Shown one piece after another: positions 1-10,159 of a stretch of 52,475 bases of DNA. Made by a program: the position numbers and the translations under genes. Source of the DNA: DAOPMC01 sp035392025. Lineage in GTDB: Bacteria > Bacillota_I > Bacilli_A > RF39 > UBA660. The stretch spans positions 1-52,475 of the forward strand of contig DAOPMC010000003.1 of the NCBI GenBank assembly GCA_035392025.1, in the 5' to 3' direction. Under the pieces are notes generated by a model. That model searched no databases, had not been told where the DNA came from, and saw only the letters and a program-made list of their open reading frames with translations. Each line of letters begins with the position of its first letter. Positions within the stretch are counted from its first letter, which is position 1.

Positions 1-33
1 TAACGCTTATATTTAAAAATTTTTGAGACATTT

Positions 34-709
34 TCAAAAGTTATTGACATCTTTTGAACCAAGTAATAATTTAATTGTACCTTTTTCATAATATCTAGTT
101 TTAGCCTCTGGAGATTGTTCTAATACTATGTCTCCTTTGCCTTCATAAATTATTTCAAAATTATATAAGTACTTTTTTGCTTCTTTTAAACTCATGCCTA
201 TAACATTTGGAACATCATAATATTTTTTATCAGTCCATTCATATTTTTTTTCTGTCCAACCATCCTGTTTTTCTATATCTAGTGCATCTATTATATCAAG
301 AAGTAATCTTCTCGCAACTGGAGTTGTTGTATAACTTGATAAAAGAGCTGTGTTATGTGGATTATCAATTGCAACATATAATACTGCTTCTGGATCGTTT
401 GAGGGCACTATCGCCATAAAACTCATTATATAATTACCAACTAAATATCTACCATTTTGGGCTTTTTGAGCAGTCCCAGTTTTACCTCCTATTCGATATC
501 CTTCAATATATGTTGCTCTGCCACCACCATTAGTAACAACACTCTCTAAGGCCATTTTCATTATTTCGCTAGTATTTTCACTAATAGTTTTTCTGACTAG
601 ATTAGTTTCATTTTTAAACACAACTTCATTACCATTTTTAATTTCTTTAACAATATATGGAGTATAAAGATATCCCCCATTTACAATTGCACTAACTGCT
701 GTAACTTGT
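34..709 (-). pseudogene. 3' part of a SpoVD-like penicillin-binding protein, cut off by the ICE
   Basis: This is the C-terminal third of a class B PBP (transpeptidase that cross-links peptidoglycan). The minus strand reads TPIQQVTAVSAIVNGG from the element junction near 711, then a KTGTAQK motif (third active-site box), and ends with one PASTA domain starting around YDVPNVIG. It has no start of its own at the junction; an internal ATG at 621 is probably not used. The SxxK and SxN boxes lie 39.6 kb away in the 5' part (41585 to 40342). Joining both parts at the shared CA gives 1920 nt, exactly 640 codons, so the break is caused by the element and not by decay. Seen directly: motifs, frame and junction. 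Inferred: inactive while the element is integrated. Confidence 0.93.
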
Positions 710-735
710 TGTATGGGAGTCAGTTAAATGAAAGT
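690..735. other. attL: left element/chromosome junction
   Basis: On the minus strand the element arm TTTCATTTAACTGACTCC (733 to 716) is followed by CATA, the core CA (711-710) and then chromosomal PBP sequence. The recombinase reading frame crosses this junction and ends at TAG (694-692), so its last five codons are host DNA. The core dinucleotide was placed at the exact centre of the symmetry between this arm and the arm at 40320-40337. Confidence 0.88.
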
Positions 736-2368
736 CAGAGCCTTTAAAATTGCTTGTTCCATACAAAGTTTCTCCTGTTTTAAACAAGATTTCCAATCTT
801 GTTTTATTATTGTATTTTTCGCTTTCACCCTCATCTAACGGGACAGGATAGACCGCAATCTTTTCAACTAAACTATTGAAAAGTTCATTGAAACAAACAT
901 TATCATCTTTTGCTTTACCTAATTGTTCCTTCAAATAATTAATTCTTTCATCAATAGATTTTTCATTATCTTTCTTTACTTTCAGAATGGTAATTTGACT
1001 ATCAAAATATTTTAACTCTCCATTTAGTTCCTCATTCTTTTTGGAAAAATCAGAATTTGATATATTTCCTTCCATTACAAGTTCTAATAATTTATCTTTC
1101 TTCTCGTTAATAACCTTGCATTTCTTTTCTAAATTTAATATCTCATCATCAACATTTACTGTATTTAGATACTCCTCATATTCTTTTAGTAAACCATTAA
1201 TTACTACTGATTTATCTGATAAAATTCTTTTAAACAATTCATTAAATACCTTATCTAATTCATATTCAAATAGTTTTGAATTATTACAAGCTCTCTTTCC
1301 GCCTTTTCTATAAACTTTGCACTCCCATGCAGGATTATCTTTTCTACTCCCTGCACTACTTCTATGGTATGTAGTCCCATGTATTCCACAGAATATTTTT
1401 CCACTGTATGTGTATCTATTTTGAAATATTGTTGTATCTTCTGTACGATCCTTGAAACCTTTTTTTACTTTTTCTAATTTTCTATTAGCTTTTTCCCATA
1501 TTTCTTCTGTTATTATCGCTGGTACATTTTCTTCATCTTTATACATCTTCCAATTTTCCTCCTCTAACCTTTTCTTCAACTTAGTTCTATAATCAATAAT
1601 TTGTGATTTATTACCACAATAATATCCTTTATACTTTGGATTCATTATAATTCTTTGAATTATTGTTATATCTATTGGATTTCCTCTTGTATTTTTATAT
1701 CCTCTTTTTGCCATTAGTCTTGCTAATGATGACAAAGATATAGAAGTATTAGCATAATTATCATATATAAATTTAACCATTTCAGCCTGTTTCTCATCAA
1801 CAACTAATTTCCCGTTATCTTTTACATACCCATATATATTGGAACATCCTAACACTACACCTTTATCTATTGATCTTTTCATACCAAAATGTACTCTTTC
1901 TGATAATTTTCGCACCTCATCTTGAGCTACACTTGCCATAATGGTCAAACGTAGTTCACTATCTGGGAAAATTGTGTTAATATTATCATTTAAAAAATAA
2001 ACCCCCACACCACTTTGAAGTAATTCTTGTGTGTACTTAATGCTATCTAAAGTATTTCTTGAAAATCTCGATATTTCTTTTGTTAATATTAAATCAAATT
2101 TACTCTGTCTAGCATCATTAATCATTTTAAGAAAATCTTCTCTTTTATTAACAGATGTACCACTTATTCCTTCATCAATATATCCGTTAATAAATTCCCA
2201 ATTTGAAACTTTCTCAATATATTCTTTAAAATAAGAGATTTGTGCAGCTAAAGAGTGTAATTGCTCGTCTTTATCTGTTGAAACTCTAGCATAAAAAGTT
2301 ACTTTTAATTTCAAATCTTGAATTGGTACTCCTGCTATTATTTTATTTCTTACAGTATATAAATCCAA
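692..2368 (-). CDS. Large serine recombinase (ICE integrase/excisionase)
   Basis: It catalyses site-specific integration and excision of the element. The N-terminal resolvase domain has the catalytic serine in ARVSTDKDEQ and the conserved KEISRFSRN helix. A recombinase DNA-binding domain follows, then a zinc-ribbon-like stretch (FCGIHG ... CKVY ... CNN), a long coiled coil and a basic tail. The preferred start is TTG at 2368, because GGGGGTG lies 7 nt upstream; an ATG at 2419 would add 17 residues but has no such site. Length is 558 residues, normal for TndX/TnpX-type enzymes. The last five residues and the stop are encoded by the interrupted PBP gene, so the C-terminus changes on excision. 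It is the first gene inside the left end, typical for serine-recombinase ICEs. Confidence 0.96.
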   Translation of the reverse strand: MDLYTVRNKIIAGVPIQDLKLKVTFYARVSTDKDEQLHSLAAQISYFKEYIEKVSNWEFINGYIDEGISGTSVNKREDFLKMINDARQSKFDLILTKEISRFSRNTLDSIKYTQELLQSGVGVYFLNDNINTIFPDSELRLTIMASVAQDEVRKLSERVHFGMKRSIDKGVVLGCSNIYGYVKDNGKLVVDEKQAEMVKFIYDNYANTSISLSSLARLMAKRGYKNTRGNPIDITIIQRIIMNPKYKGYYCGNKSQIIDYRTKLKKRLEEENWKMYKDEENVPAIITEEIWEKANRKLEKVKKGFKDRTEDTTIFQNRYTYSGKIFCGIHGTTYHRSSAGSRKDNPAWECKVYRKGGKRACNNSKLFEYELDKVFNELFKRILSDKSVVINGLLKEYEEYLNTVNVDDEILNLEKKCKVINEKKDKLLELVMEGNISNSDFSKKNEELNGELKYFDSQITILKVKKDNEKSIDERINYLKEQLGKAKDDNVCFNELFNSLVEKIAVYPVPLDEGESEKYNNKTRLEILFKTGETLYGTSNFKGSDFHLTDSHTTSYSS

Positions 2369-2477
2369 ACAATCACCCCCTTGCTTTGCTATATTTGTGA
2401 ATATCATACTGCTATTCAAGCAATATCTTCAAAGCTCTTAAAATGGCTAAAAATAGCCTTTAATCGCATCTTCTAAT

Positions 2478-2536
2478 CAATATATTAATCACTTAAAAAA
2501 CGTAATTTTGCAATACCTTTTTTTGAATTTTTTTAA
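2478..2536. repeat. 59-bp direct repeat, copy 1
   Basis: Near-identical to 3555-3612, with three substitutions and one inserted base. It contains the TAA stop of the small gene ending at 2533 and runs into the sequence downstream of that gene. The other copy holds the stop of the big helicase gene at the same position in the repeat. It is AT-rich and has no strong hairpin. Confidence 0.85.
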
Positions 2537-2751
2537 CTTTTTAATTTTTCTCTTAATAAAGGAACAACAAAAATAAAATCTTTTGTCTTTTTTTCTTTTC
2601 GATCTTTTTCTAAACTTAATTGTTTATTTAGTTTATTTGCAACATAGTTATACATATTTTCATTAATGATTGATTTTTCATATAAATTCTTATTTAATAT
2701 GATTTGCATTTCAATTTCAATTTCCTTTTTTGTCTTTTTTTCTAAATTCAT
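2533..2751 (-). CDS. Small protein, possibly SHOCT-like, next to the recombinase
   Basis: A 72-residue charged protein. A short stretch (IILNKNLYEKSIINENMY) resembles the small SHOCT-type helix-turn-helix modules (bulky residues, G/N turn, E-E-Y) often encoded beside large serine recombinases in clostridial elements. A good ribosome site (AGAGAGGTGATG) precedes the ATG at 2751. Its position directly upstream of the recombinase suggests an accessory or directionality role, but that is inference from place alone. No enzyme motif is visible. Confidence 0.6.
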   Translation of the reverse strand: MNLEKKTKKEIEIEMQIILNKNLYEKSIINENMYNYVANKLNKQLSLEKDRKEKKTKDFIFVVPLLREKLKS

Positions 2752-2866
2752 TCTATAACATCACCTCTCTTTAAAAATTATTATTATATGAAAAAAAAAG
2801 AACTCAAAAATCAGAGTTCGACAAAATTAATAGTATAATTTTTTATATTTTAAGCATAATAGTTAT

Positions 2867-3415
2867 TTAATCTTTTAAATCATATGGGAAAGATTCTTGC
2901 TCATCATAAGGAAATATTTCTTTCTTATAGTCTAGTATCTTCTTTGCTATATCAAAACAAATTTTACTATCCATAATTTCATTTCCTACACCCTTAATCT
3001 TAAAATTACCTAATGATAGTATTATTTCTACAACTATATCTATCTTATCTTTAAATGATAGTTTTTCAAACTTTTTAAGCACTTGTAATTCTTCACGATC
3101 ATGTACTAATTGCATATCAAAACTTTCACTTACTATTTCAGATGCTTTGATGCTGTACTTTTCTACCAAAGATGAATATATCTCACCAACTAAACTAATT
3201 CCAAAAACATTTTCTAGTTCAACAGAACTAGGATTAAATATGATAATTTCTTCATCATTAATCAAATCTGGATTTGCCTCATTTTTATCATTTATTTGGT
3301 TATTACTCCATTGTTCTAAAATTGGTATAAAAATTTGTAATTTTTGATAATCTTTTAAACTATCAACGCATTCCATAATTGTCTTTACTTCTTTACTCGA
3401 ATTAATTATAAACAT
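2867..3415 (-). CDS. Hypothetical acidic protein
   Basis: I do not recognise this 182-residue protein. It has no membrane segment or signal peptide. It looks helical and acidic, with a central run DEEIIIFNPSSVELENVFG and an acidic C-terminus (FPYDEQESFPYDLKD). The ATG at 3415 follows AAGGAGGAAGAG, a strong ribosome site. It lies alone with the 72-residue gene between the two 58/59-bp direct repeats, so the pair may be a small inserted or duplicated cassette. It could be a phage- or ICE-type accessory protein. Confidence 0.6.
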   Translation of the reverse strand: MFIINSSKEVKTIMECVDSLKDYQKLQIFIPILEQWSNNQINDKNEANPDLINDEEIIIFNPSSVELENVFGISLVGEIYSSLVEKYSIKASEIVSESFDMQLVHDREELQVLKKFEKLSFKDKIDIVVEIILSLGNFKIKGVGNEIMDSKICFDIAKKILDYKKEIFPYDEQESFPYDLKD

Positions 3416-3554
3416 CTCTTCCTCCTTATATATTAACTATTACCGTTTATTTAGGCTTTCTAGAACCATTTACTTTTTCAACACATATCACATAAAGCAA
3501 TACCATTACAACCCAATATGCTACTAAAGAACAGACCAGAAAGCCTCTCTAAAC

Positions 3555-3612
3555 CAATATATTAATCACTTAAAAAAATAAATTTTGCAATACCTTTTTT
3601 TAATTTTTTTAA
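3555..3612. repeat. 58-bp direct repeat, copy 2
   Basis: Partner of 2478-2536. It includes the TAA stop (3609-3611) of the 2182-residue polyvalent gene. The two copies bracket about 1.0 kb holding two small genes. A separate 9-bp inverted repeat (AGGCTTTCT at 3453-3461, AGAAAGCCT at 3538-3546) lies just inside this copy. Confidence 0.85.
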
Positions 3613-6600
3613 TATTCCATTTCTTTTTCTACAATTTCAACATCACCATCATCGATATCCTCTAATTCTTCATCGACATCATTTTTATCTAAATCGAGTT
3701 GACTATCTATATTGACTTTTTGTCTTTGTAACTCTTTTATACGTTCAGTATGTTGAAATGGTCTTGATAATGTTTCTTCAACATCATTTATTTGTTTTTC
3801 TGTATAAATAATTTCTTCCTTAACATTACCTATTCTCTTTTCAAAACTTTTTAAAACATTTTCTAATTTGATTATATTACCAATTTCATTTTGATTATTT
3901 ATTTCTACTTTATAAGTGCCATACCCTCTCAAATATATAATTGGCATATATCGTAGTTCATCTTTAAGACCAATTATGTCAAAACCAGATACTTCACCCA
4001 ATTTTGTTTCTTCACCAATCTTTAAATTTGAGAAATTAAGATACAATCTCTCACTAGCTTCAGATCTAGAATTATATTCCTTATTATTCAGAATAATTCT
4101 AAAGTTATCAGCACTTAAATCTTCGACTTTCAAAATATCCTTTTCAAGATTTAACAACATTTCCTTCTTATAATTCAACTCTCTTGGTAATGAACCTTGT
4201 AGTTTATTAGTCAATTCATATTTTGACTTATCATATTGAGATTTTGATAAATATAATTGCTTCAATTCATTCTCAATTTTAAATTTATCTAATACTAATT
4301 TATTACCACTTGCAATTGCCTTTACTTCAGCATAAGAGAGTGTACTTCTATCAATATCTTCAGCAGTTCTTTCTCCTGCAATATTATCTCCCATAATTTG
4401 ATTTATAAAACCTGCTTTTGTTTCTATAAGTTGATAGGAATAAGCATCAAAACTTCCTTCAGTAATATATCTAAATATTTGTACCTCTTCATTTGTGTTA
4501 CCTTGTCTTAACATTCTTCCTTCTCTTTGCTCTAAATCTGATGGTCGCCACGGGCAATCAAGATGATGAAGGGCAATAAGTTTATCTTGAACATTCATAC
4601 CTGCACCCATCTTTTGCGTACTTCCTAGTAATACTCTAACATTACCATTTCTTACTTTCTCATATAATTTACTTTTTTGAACATCTGATTTTGCATTATG
4701 AATGAATTCTATTTCATTTTCTGGAATACCTTTTCGTATTAATTTTTCCCTAATATCATTATACACACTAAAAGAAACTTCTTTTGGAGTAGATAAATCA
4801 CAAAACGCTAATTGAGTAGATTTGTTTTCGTTTGTTTCTAACCATGTCTTATAAATATTTCCCACTGCCATATTAACTTTCGAGTATTCTATGTCAGGCA
4901 TTGTAGGATCAATTAATCTTAAATCAAGTGCCGCCTTTCTTCCATCATTTGTTACTTTAAGCATATTATCTTCAGTAGGATGAATCTGTCTATTTTTAAT
5001 TAGTGAACTTCTTTCTACTAAACTATTTATATATTCACTTAATTCGTTAGACTTTGGTGCTAAAATATTTTCATATTTATTATCTTTTAATTTTGGAATT
5101 GGTAGATTTAACATACTAGAAGTTTTTACATCTGCGATTTCCTTAAACAAAATTAGTAACTCTGGGATATTATAAAATTTTGCAAATCTAACCTTTGACC
5201 TAAAGCCACTTCCATCTGGTGCTAATTCAAAACTATTTACTGTTTCGCCAAAAGTTGAAGCCCAATCATCAAAGTGCTCTAACCCCATCTCACGAAGTCT
5301 ATTCATCTGCAAATATTTTTGCATTGTATATAATTCTCCCATTGTATTGGAAACAGGTGTACCAGTGGCAAAGATTATACCTCGACCATTATTTTGTTCA
5401 TTTATATAACTAGTTTTCATATATAAATCACTAGCTTTTAAACTATCAGTATTATTTATACCTGCAACATTTCTTATTTTTGAAAACAATGCAAGATTTT
5501 TAAATTCGTGAGCTTCATCAACAAATAATGAATCAACTCCTAGTTCTTCAAAAGTTACAACATCATCTTTTCTGCTATCATCTAGTAATTTCTTTAATTT
5601 ATTTTCAAGTGTTTTTTTAGTTAGTTCTAATTTCTTAACACTTAAACCGCTACCATTCTCTAATGATATTCTTTCAATAGCATTAACTACATCGTTAATT
5701 TGTATTTGGATATGCTTTTCTTCATATTGTTTAGACATTGGTATTTTCCCAAAAGAACTATGAGCAATTATTACTGCATCATAATCACCTGTTGCTATTT
5801 TGCCCATTAATTTCTTACGATTATTCTTTTCAAAATCCCTCTTACTAGCAACTAATATATTAGCAGTAGGATATAATTGAAGAAATGAATTTGCCCAATC
5901 AACTAGCAAATGATTTGGAACAACAAACATTGGTTTACTTACTATTCCTAATCTTTTAAGTTCCATCGCAGATGCTATCATTTCATAAGTTTTACCTGCA
6001 CCAACTGCATGAGCTAGTAAAGTATTACCCCCATATATTACTCTAGCTACCGCATTTCTTTGATGTTCTCTCAAATTAATATTAGGATTCATACCATCAA
6101 ATTTTAAATGTGAGCCATCAAACTCTCGTAATCTTAAGCAGTTAAACTTATCGTTATATAATTTAGTTATTCTTTCTCTTCTTTCTTCATCTCTAAATAA
6201 CCAATCCTTAAATTCTTGTTTTATAAGTTCTTGTTTTTCTCTAGCAATAGCAGTTTCATAAGGATTTACTTTTTTTCTACTCTCATCTATTTCATCGTAG
6301 ATAGTAATGCTTTGAAGATTTAAAGAATTCTTAATCAAAGTTAAAGCATCCGCTCTTTCAGTTCCCCAAGTATTTGTATTCTTTACACCCCAACCATATA
6401 AACCACTTGCTTGAAATAACCAATTATTTATCTCTGGAACATATTTAATTTTTAAAGAACTATAATAATAAGGTTTAATATCTAACAATTCACAAGTAAA
6501 TTGATGATAAATATCTTCTGGTATCCAAGTAGCACCTAATCTTACACTTATCTCATCAAAAGACAGTGGTATTGGTTGTATCTTTTCTAATGCTTCTATA

Positions 6601-9600
6601 TTTTTATCAAATATTTTATTGTTTATATCATTTCCTATTATTGCTTTATTTAATTTTTCTTTAACATTCCCGCTTAAATATTCACTTGCAATAGTCCAAC
6701 CTTTATTAAATTGATTAATTTTGTCTGGGTCTTGATAAATTATTCCGTCTAATTCATTAATTATTTCTTCTTCTTTTTTATCATATACAGACTTCATATA
6801 CTCAAAATCAACACAACCTCTTTCATTCAAAGAGAGCATTAATGCCTCATCTGCCGTATCAACTCGACTAACGCTTTTACTTTTTCTAATTGTTCTTTTA
6901 GAGAATATATCACCCTTCACATAGACAGGTTTTTCATTATCATCATTTAATACCTTATTTTCTATTGAACATAATAAATAGCAATCAGGATCATCATCAA
7001 ATACTCTGACATTAGCACTATCATTAATAAAACCATATTTATTAACAAATTTATCATATTCATGTGATAATCTTTCTTGTGCTTTAATCAGTTCATCATC
7101 TGTTCCATCATTTAATTGAATATTAAAAACTTCTCTTAATTTATCTTTTAGATTACATAAACCACATATTCTCTTATGAATAGTTCCTTCTTGAATTTTA
7201 TATGGAACTAATAATGAATCATTTCTTTGATACAAAACTTCTTGATTATTAATTTTTTGTATTAAAAAAGCACCATTTTTAATAGTGCTATCAGCTTCCA
7301 TAATTGGATATTTACTTTCTTTTAATTCTTCACTCAATTCTATATTTTCATATATATTATGCGGCATATATTTAACCGCATCATTAATTAGTTCTTTCAA
7401 TGTTTTGTCATTGTATGGCTCTAATGTATTGGCCATACCAAATTGAGATGATCGTTGTGTCATCTTACCCAACATCATTTCAGGATGGTTAATAAAATAA
7501 TTATTGATTTCTATATTATCATTATACCTACCCGTTTTTAACCACTCTTCATTTTCTATATCAAAAGTAACTTCATCTCTCTTTTTCAAAAAAATAATAT
7601 CAGTAGTTGTAGAAGTATTAGCCATACTTTTAAACGTGTTATTAGGCAACCTTATTGCACCAAGAAACTCTGCTCTTTGAGCAATATATTCTCTAACCTT
7701 TGAGTCTTTTTTATCTAAAGTTCCATCAGTAGTTATAAAAGCTATTAATCCACCACTTCTAACCTTATCTAAAGTCTTTTGAAAAAAGTAATCATGGATT
7801 ACAAATTTATCTTTATATCTTTTATCATTAATCTGATAATTTCCAAAAGGAACATTACCGATTGCAATATCAAATAAATTATCTTGTACTGATGATTTCT
7901 CATAAGCATTTATTTCTATTTTAGCACTAGGGTATAGTTTCTTCGCTATTCTTCCAGAAATGCTATCAAGTTCTACTCCATATAGTTTACTATTTTCTAG
8001 CTCTTTTGGTAATCTACCAAAGAAATTGCCAATACCACAAGATGGCTCTAATATATTACCTTTTTTAAACCCCATATCTTGAATAGCGTTATATATTCCA
8101 TCAATAACCTCTGGTGGAGTATAAAAAGAAGTCAAAGTAGATTCCCTTGCTTGTTCATATTCTTTTTCACTCAATAGATTCTTTAATTCGTTATATTCAT
8201 TATTCCAATTTTCCTTACGATTATCAAATGCCTCTGGTATTCCTCCCCAACCAACATATTTTGACAACTTTTGTTGTTCGTCAAAAGTGGCATTTCTATT
8301 TTCTTTCTCAATATCTTTTAATAAATTTATGGCATCAGTATTATCGTTGTACCTCGATTTCGTTCCACCATCTAAATAATATTCATCATCTTCTATTTTA
8401 TAATTAATCGGAGGATTAACATTATTTAAAGATTTACCTTCAATATTTACATTTTTATAACTGTTATCTTCTAATAATTCTTCTCTTGCTTTTGTAATTG
8501 AATTACATTTCCATAGCCTAATAATTTGATGATGATTTTTTTCTAAATCTTCTATCATAGTTTTATATGGACAATTATCATAATATATAAAATGATTGTT
8601 CTCATATTCTACATAATAAAGTGATTTATCTGTATCATTTATATCTTGAGATGATGCTTTTTTAAAATTTTTCATATTAAAATCTTCTAATAACTTATTT
8701 GTTTCACTTATTAGCTCTCTCTGAAAATGCTCGTGGTCATTATCATCATATCCCATTTCATCTGCTATTGTATTTATTAAATCAACAACTCTACTATCAT
8801 CTGAACTTAATTCTTCTAATTTATCATAAGCTGTTTCCAAGTCAGTCACTTCGCTATCATACTCATCATCATTATCATTAAATTCTTGATAATCTAAAGA
8901 GTTATCAATTTTTTCTTTTTCAAGAGCTTCCATTTCCTTTTTTTCTTCATCAGTAAGATAAGTATTAAAAAATAACAACTGTCTTATCCTATCAGAAACT
9001 TCCCCCCACTTAACCAATATATCTTTATAACCTTTAACATTTATGGTTAAACCTTTAGAGTCAGAATCCCATCCATAAGTCTTGTCATTGAATTTTGAAC
9101 CATAACTTCCACCTATACCATATTCTTTTTTTACTAATTTTGCTTTTTCACTACTACTTTCATTACCTGATACTATTAATGCTAATCTTGCCTTACCACC
9201 TTGAAATCCACTTCCTTCTGATATTACATGATCTATAAATTCAGACTTTTCTTCATTTGGTAATGTTAGCGAATCATCATAATCATATATATCATCATAA
9301 TATTCTTCTGTTTCTTCAGTAAACTTTTCTACATCCTTATCAATCTCTTCAAAATTATCTTCAACATCATTGTCAAAATAACTCTCACTGTAAACCTGTA
9401 TAGCATCTTCTACACTATCAACAACAACTCCGTTTTTAATATAAATATTATTAATAAACTTGGTCTTTTCATTTTCATCATTAATCAAACTTGCTTTTTC
9501 AAAATCCTTTATGATTTCACTAAATTCTTTTATTCCTTTATATGCTTCTTCATTAACAATCTTAAGGCACTTATTTATATCAATTTCATCCTTTAAGTTA

Positions 9601-10157
9601 AAATCAAAAAGATATTGATTTTCTAATATATTAAATCCACACTTTGACATAATTAAGTTTGCAGCTGTCGATGATATAAATTTTCTTTCAGATTCTTCCA
9701 AATTATCTTTTATATCAACTTTGCTTCCAATATATGTCTTAATAGATAAATATAATTCATCTTTCAAATTATCAATATCTTTAAATTTTGCTCTATTAAT
9801 TTTTGTATACAAGTCTAGTATTTTGTCATCAAATTTATGATTATTTTGCCACAAAAAAACATCTTTTCCATAAGTGTTAGAAATATCAAATACAAAAGTT
9901 TTTGTATTGTTTACTAAAATTGGAATCCCTTTACTACCACTTTTAATTCTACGTTCTATATTGTTCCATTGATCAAAAGTGGCAAATAACAAACCATCTT
10001 TATTATAACTATACAAGTTTAAAATATTATCAATACCATAATTACAATGTTTGGACCAGAACAATAAAAATTCAAACCATTTATTTTTAGATTCAATTGC
10101 ATCTTCTAAAGTAAAATTTCTAACATCATTATAATCCCTTAAAAATTTTTCATTCAA
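3609..10157 (-). CDS. Giant polyvalent protein: DNA methyltransferase plus SNF2-type helicase
   Basis: A 2182-residue multidomain protein. The N-terminal 200 residues (LEDAIESKNKWFEFLLFWSK ... SGSKGIPILV) look like an ArdC/LPD-type single-strand binding module, followed by very acidic linkers. Near residues 650-850 lies an N6-adenine methyltransferase (NILEPSCGIGNFFG as the SAM site and IAIGNVPFG as a variant NPPF box). From about residue 1350 there is an SF2/SNF2 ATPase (LLAHAVGAGKT as Walker A, VDEAHEFKN as the DEAH box, ATGTPVSN as motif III, and QREGRMLRQG as motif VI). A coiled coil and acidic tail end the protein. This architecture is known from ICE polyvalent proteins thought to enter the recipient and protect incoming DNA. 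That role is inferred here. It is placed directly after the coupling-protein gene. Confidence 0.9.
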   Translation of the reverse strand: MNEKFLRDYNDVRNFTLEDAIESKNKWFEFLLFWSKHCNYGIDNILNLYSYNKDGLLFATFDQWNNIERRIKSGSKGIPILVNNTKTFVFDISNTYGKDVFLWQNNHKFDDKILDLYTKINRAKFKDIDNLKDELYLSIKTYIGSKVDIKDNLEESERKFISSTAANLIMSKCGFNILENQYLFDFNLKDEIDINKCLKIVNEEAYKGIKEFSEIIKDFEKASLINDENEKTKFINNIYIKNGVVVDSVEDAIQVYSESYFDNDVEDNFEEIDKDVEKFTEETEEYYDDIYDYDDSLTLPNEEKSEFIDHVISEGSGFQGGKARLALIVSGNESSSEKAKLVKKEYGIGGSYGSKFNDKTYGWDSDSKGLTINVKGYKDILVKWGEVSDRIRQLLFFNTYLTDEEKKEMEALEKEKIDNSLDYQEFNDNDDEYDSEVTDLETAYDKLEELSSDDSRVVDLINTIADEMGYDDNDHEHFQRELISETNKLLEDFNMKNFKKASSQDINDTDKSLYYVEYENNHFIYYDNCPYKTMIEDLEKNHHQIIRLWKCNSITKAREELLEDNSYKNVNIEGKSLNNVNPPINYKIEDDEYYLDGGTKSRYNDNTDAINLLKDIEKENRNATFDEQQKLSKYVGWGGIPEAFDNRKENWNNEYNELKNLLSEKEYEQARESTLTSFYTPPEVIDGIYNAIQDMGFKKGNILEPSCGIGNFFGRLPKELENSKLYGVELDSISGRIAKKLYPSAKIEINAYEKSSVQDNLFDIAIGNVPFGNYQINDKRYKDKFVIHDYFFQKTLDKVRSGGLIAFITTDGTLDKKDSKVREYIAQRAEFLGAIRLPNNTFKSMANTSTTTDIIFLKKRDEVTFDIENEEWLKTGRYNDNIEINNYFINHPEMMLGKMTQRSSQFGMANTLEPYNDKTLKELINDAVKYMPHNIYENIELSEELKESKYPIMEADSTIKNGAFLIQKINNQEVLYQRNDSLLVPYKIQEGTIHKRICGLCNLKDKLREVFNIQLNDGTDDELIKAQERLSHEYDKFVNKYGFINDSANVRVFDDDPDCYLLCSIENKVLNDDNEKPVYVKGDIFSKRTIRKSKSVSRVDTADEALMLSLNERGCVDFEYMKSVYDKKEEEIINELDGIIYQDPDKINQFNKGWTIASEYLSGNVKEKLNKAIIGNDINNKIFDKNIEALEKIQPIPLSFDEISVRLGATWIPEDIYHQFTCELLDIKPYYYSSLKIKYVPEINNWLFQASGLYGWGVKNTNTWGTERADALTLIKNSLNLQSITIYDEIDESRKKVNPYETAIAREKQELIKQEFKDWLFRDEERRERITKLYNDKFNCLRLREFDGSHLKFDGMNPNINLREHQRNAVARVIYGGNTLLAHAVGAGKTYEMIASAMELKRLGIVSKPMFVVPNHLLVDWANSFLQLYPTANILVASKRDFEKNNRKKLMGKIATGDYDAVIIAHSSFGKIPMSKQYEEKHIQIQINDVVNAIERISLENGSGLSVKKLELTKKTLENKLKKLLDDSRKDDVVTFEELGVDSLFVDEAHEFKNLALFSKIRNVAGINNTDSLKASDLYMKTSYINEQNNGRGIIFATGTPVSNTMGELYTMQKYLQMNRLREMGLEHFDDWASTFGETVNSFELAPDGSGFRSKVRFAKFYNIPELLILFKEIADVKTSSMLNLPIPKLKDNKYENILAPKSNELSEYINSLVERSSLIKNRQIHPTEDNMLKVTNDGRKAALDLRLIDPTMPDIEYSKVNMAVGNIYKTWLETNENKSTQLAFCDLSTPKEVSFSVYNDIREKLIRKGIPENEIEFIHNAKSDVQKSKLYEKVRNGNVRVLLGSTQKMGAGMNVQDKLIALHHLDCPWRPSDLEQREGRMLRQGNTNEEVQIFRYITEGSFDAYSYQLIETKAGFINQIMGDNIAGERTAEDIDRSTLSYAEVKAIASGNKLVLDKFKIENELKQLYLSKSQYDKSKYELTNKLQGSLPRELNYKKEMLLNLEKDILKVEDLSADNFRIILNNKEYNSRSEASERLYLNFSNLKIGEETKLGEVSGFDIIGLKDELRYMPIIYLRGYGTYKVEINNQNEIGNIIKLENVLKSFEKRIGNVKEEIIYTEKQINDVEETLSRPFQHTERIKELQRQKVNIDSQLDLDKNDVDEELEDIDDGDVEIVEKEMEY

Positions 10158-10159
10158 TA

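Noticed and set aside
34..621. An independent 195-residue PASTA protein starting at ATG 621
   Set aside because: The reading frame continues upstream without stop to the element junction at 711 with canonical PBP sequence, so it is the 3' part of the split gene.
3916..8881. Several plus-strand frames of 60-86 codons opposite the giant polyvalent gene
   Set aside because: Low-complexity shadows of a strongly coding minus strand, without ribosome sites.
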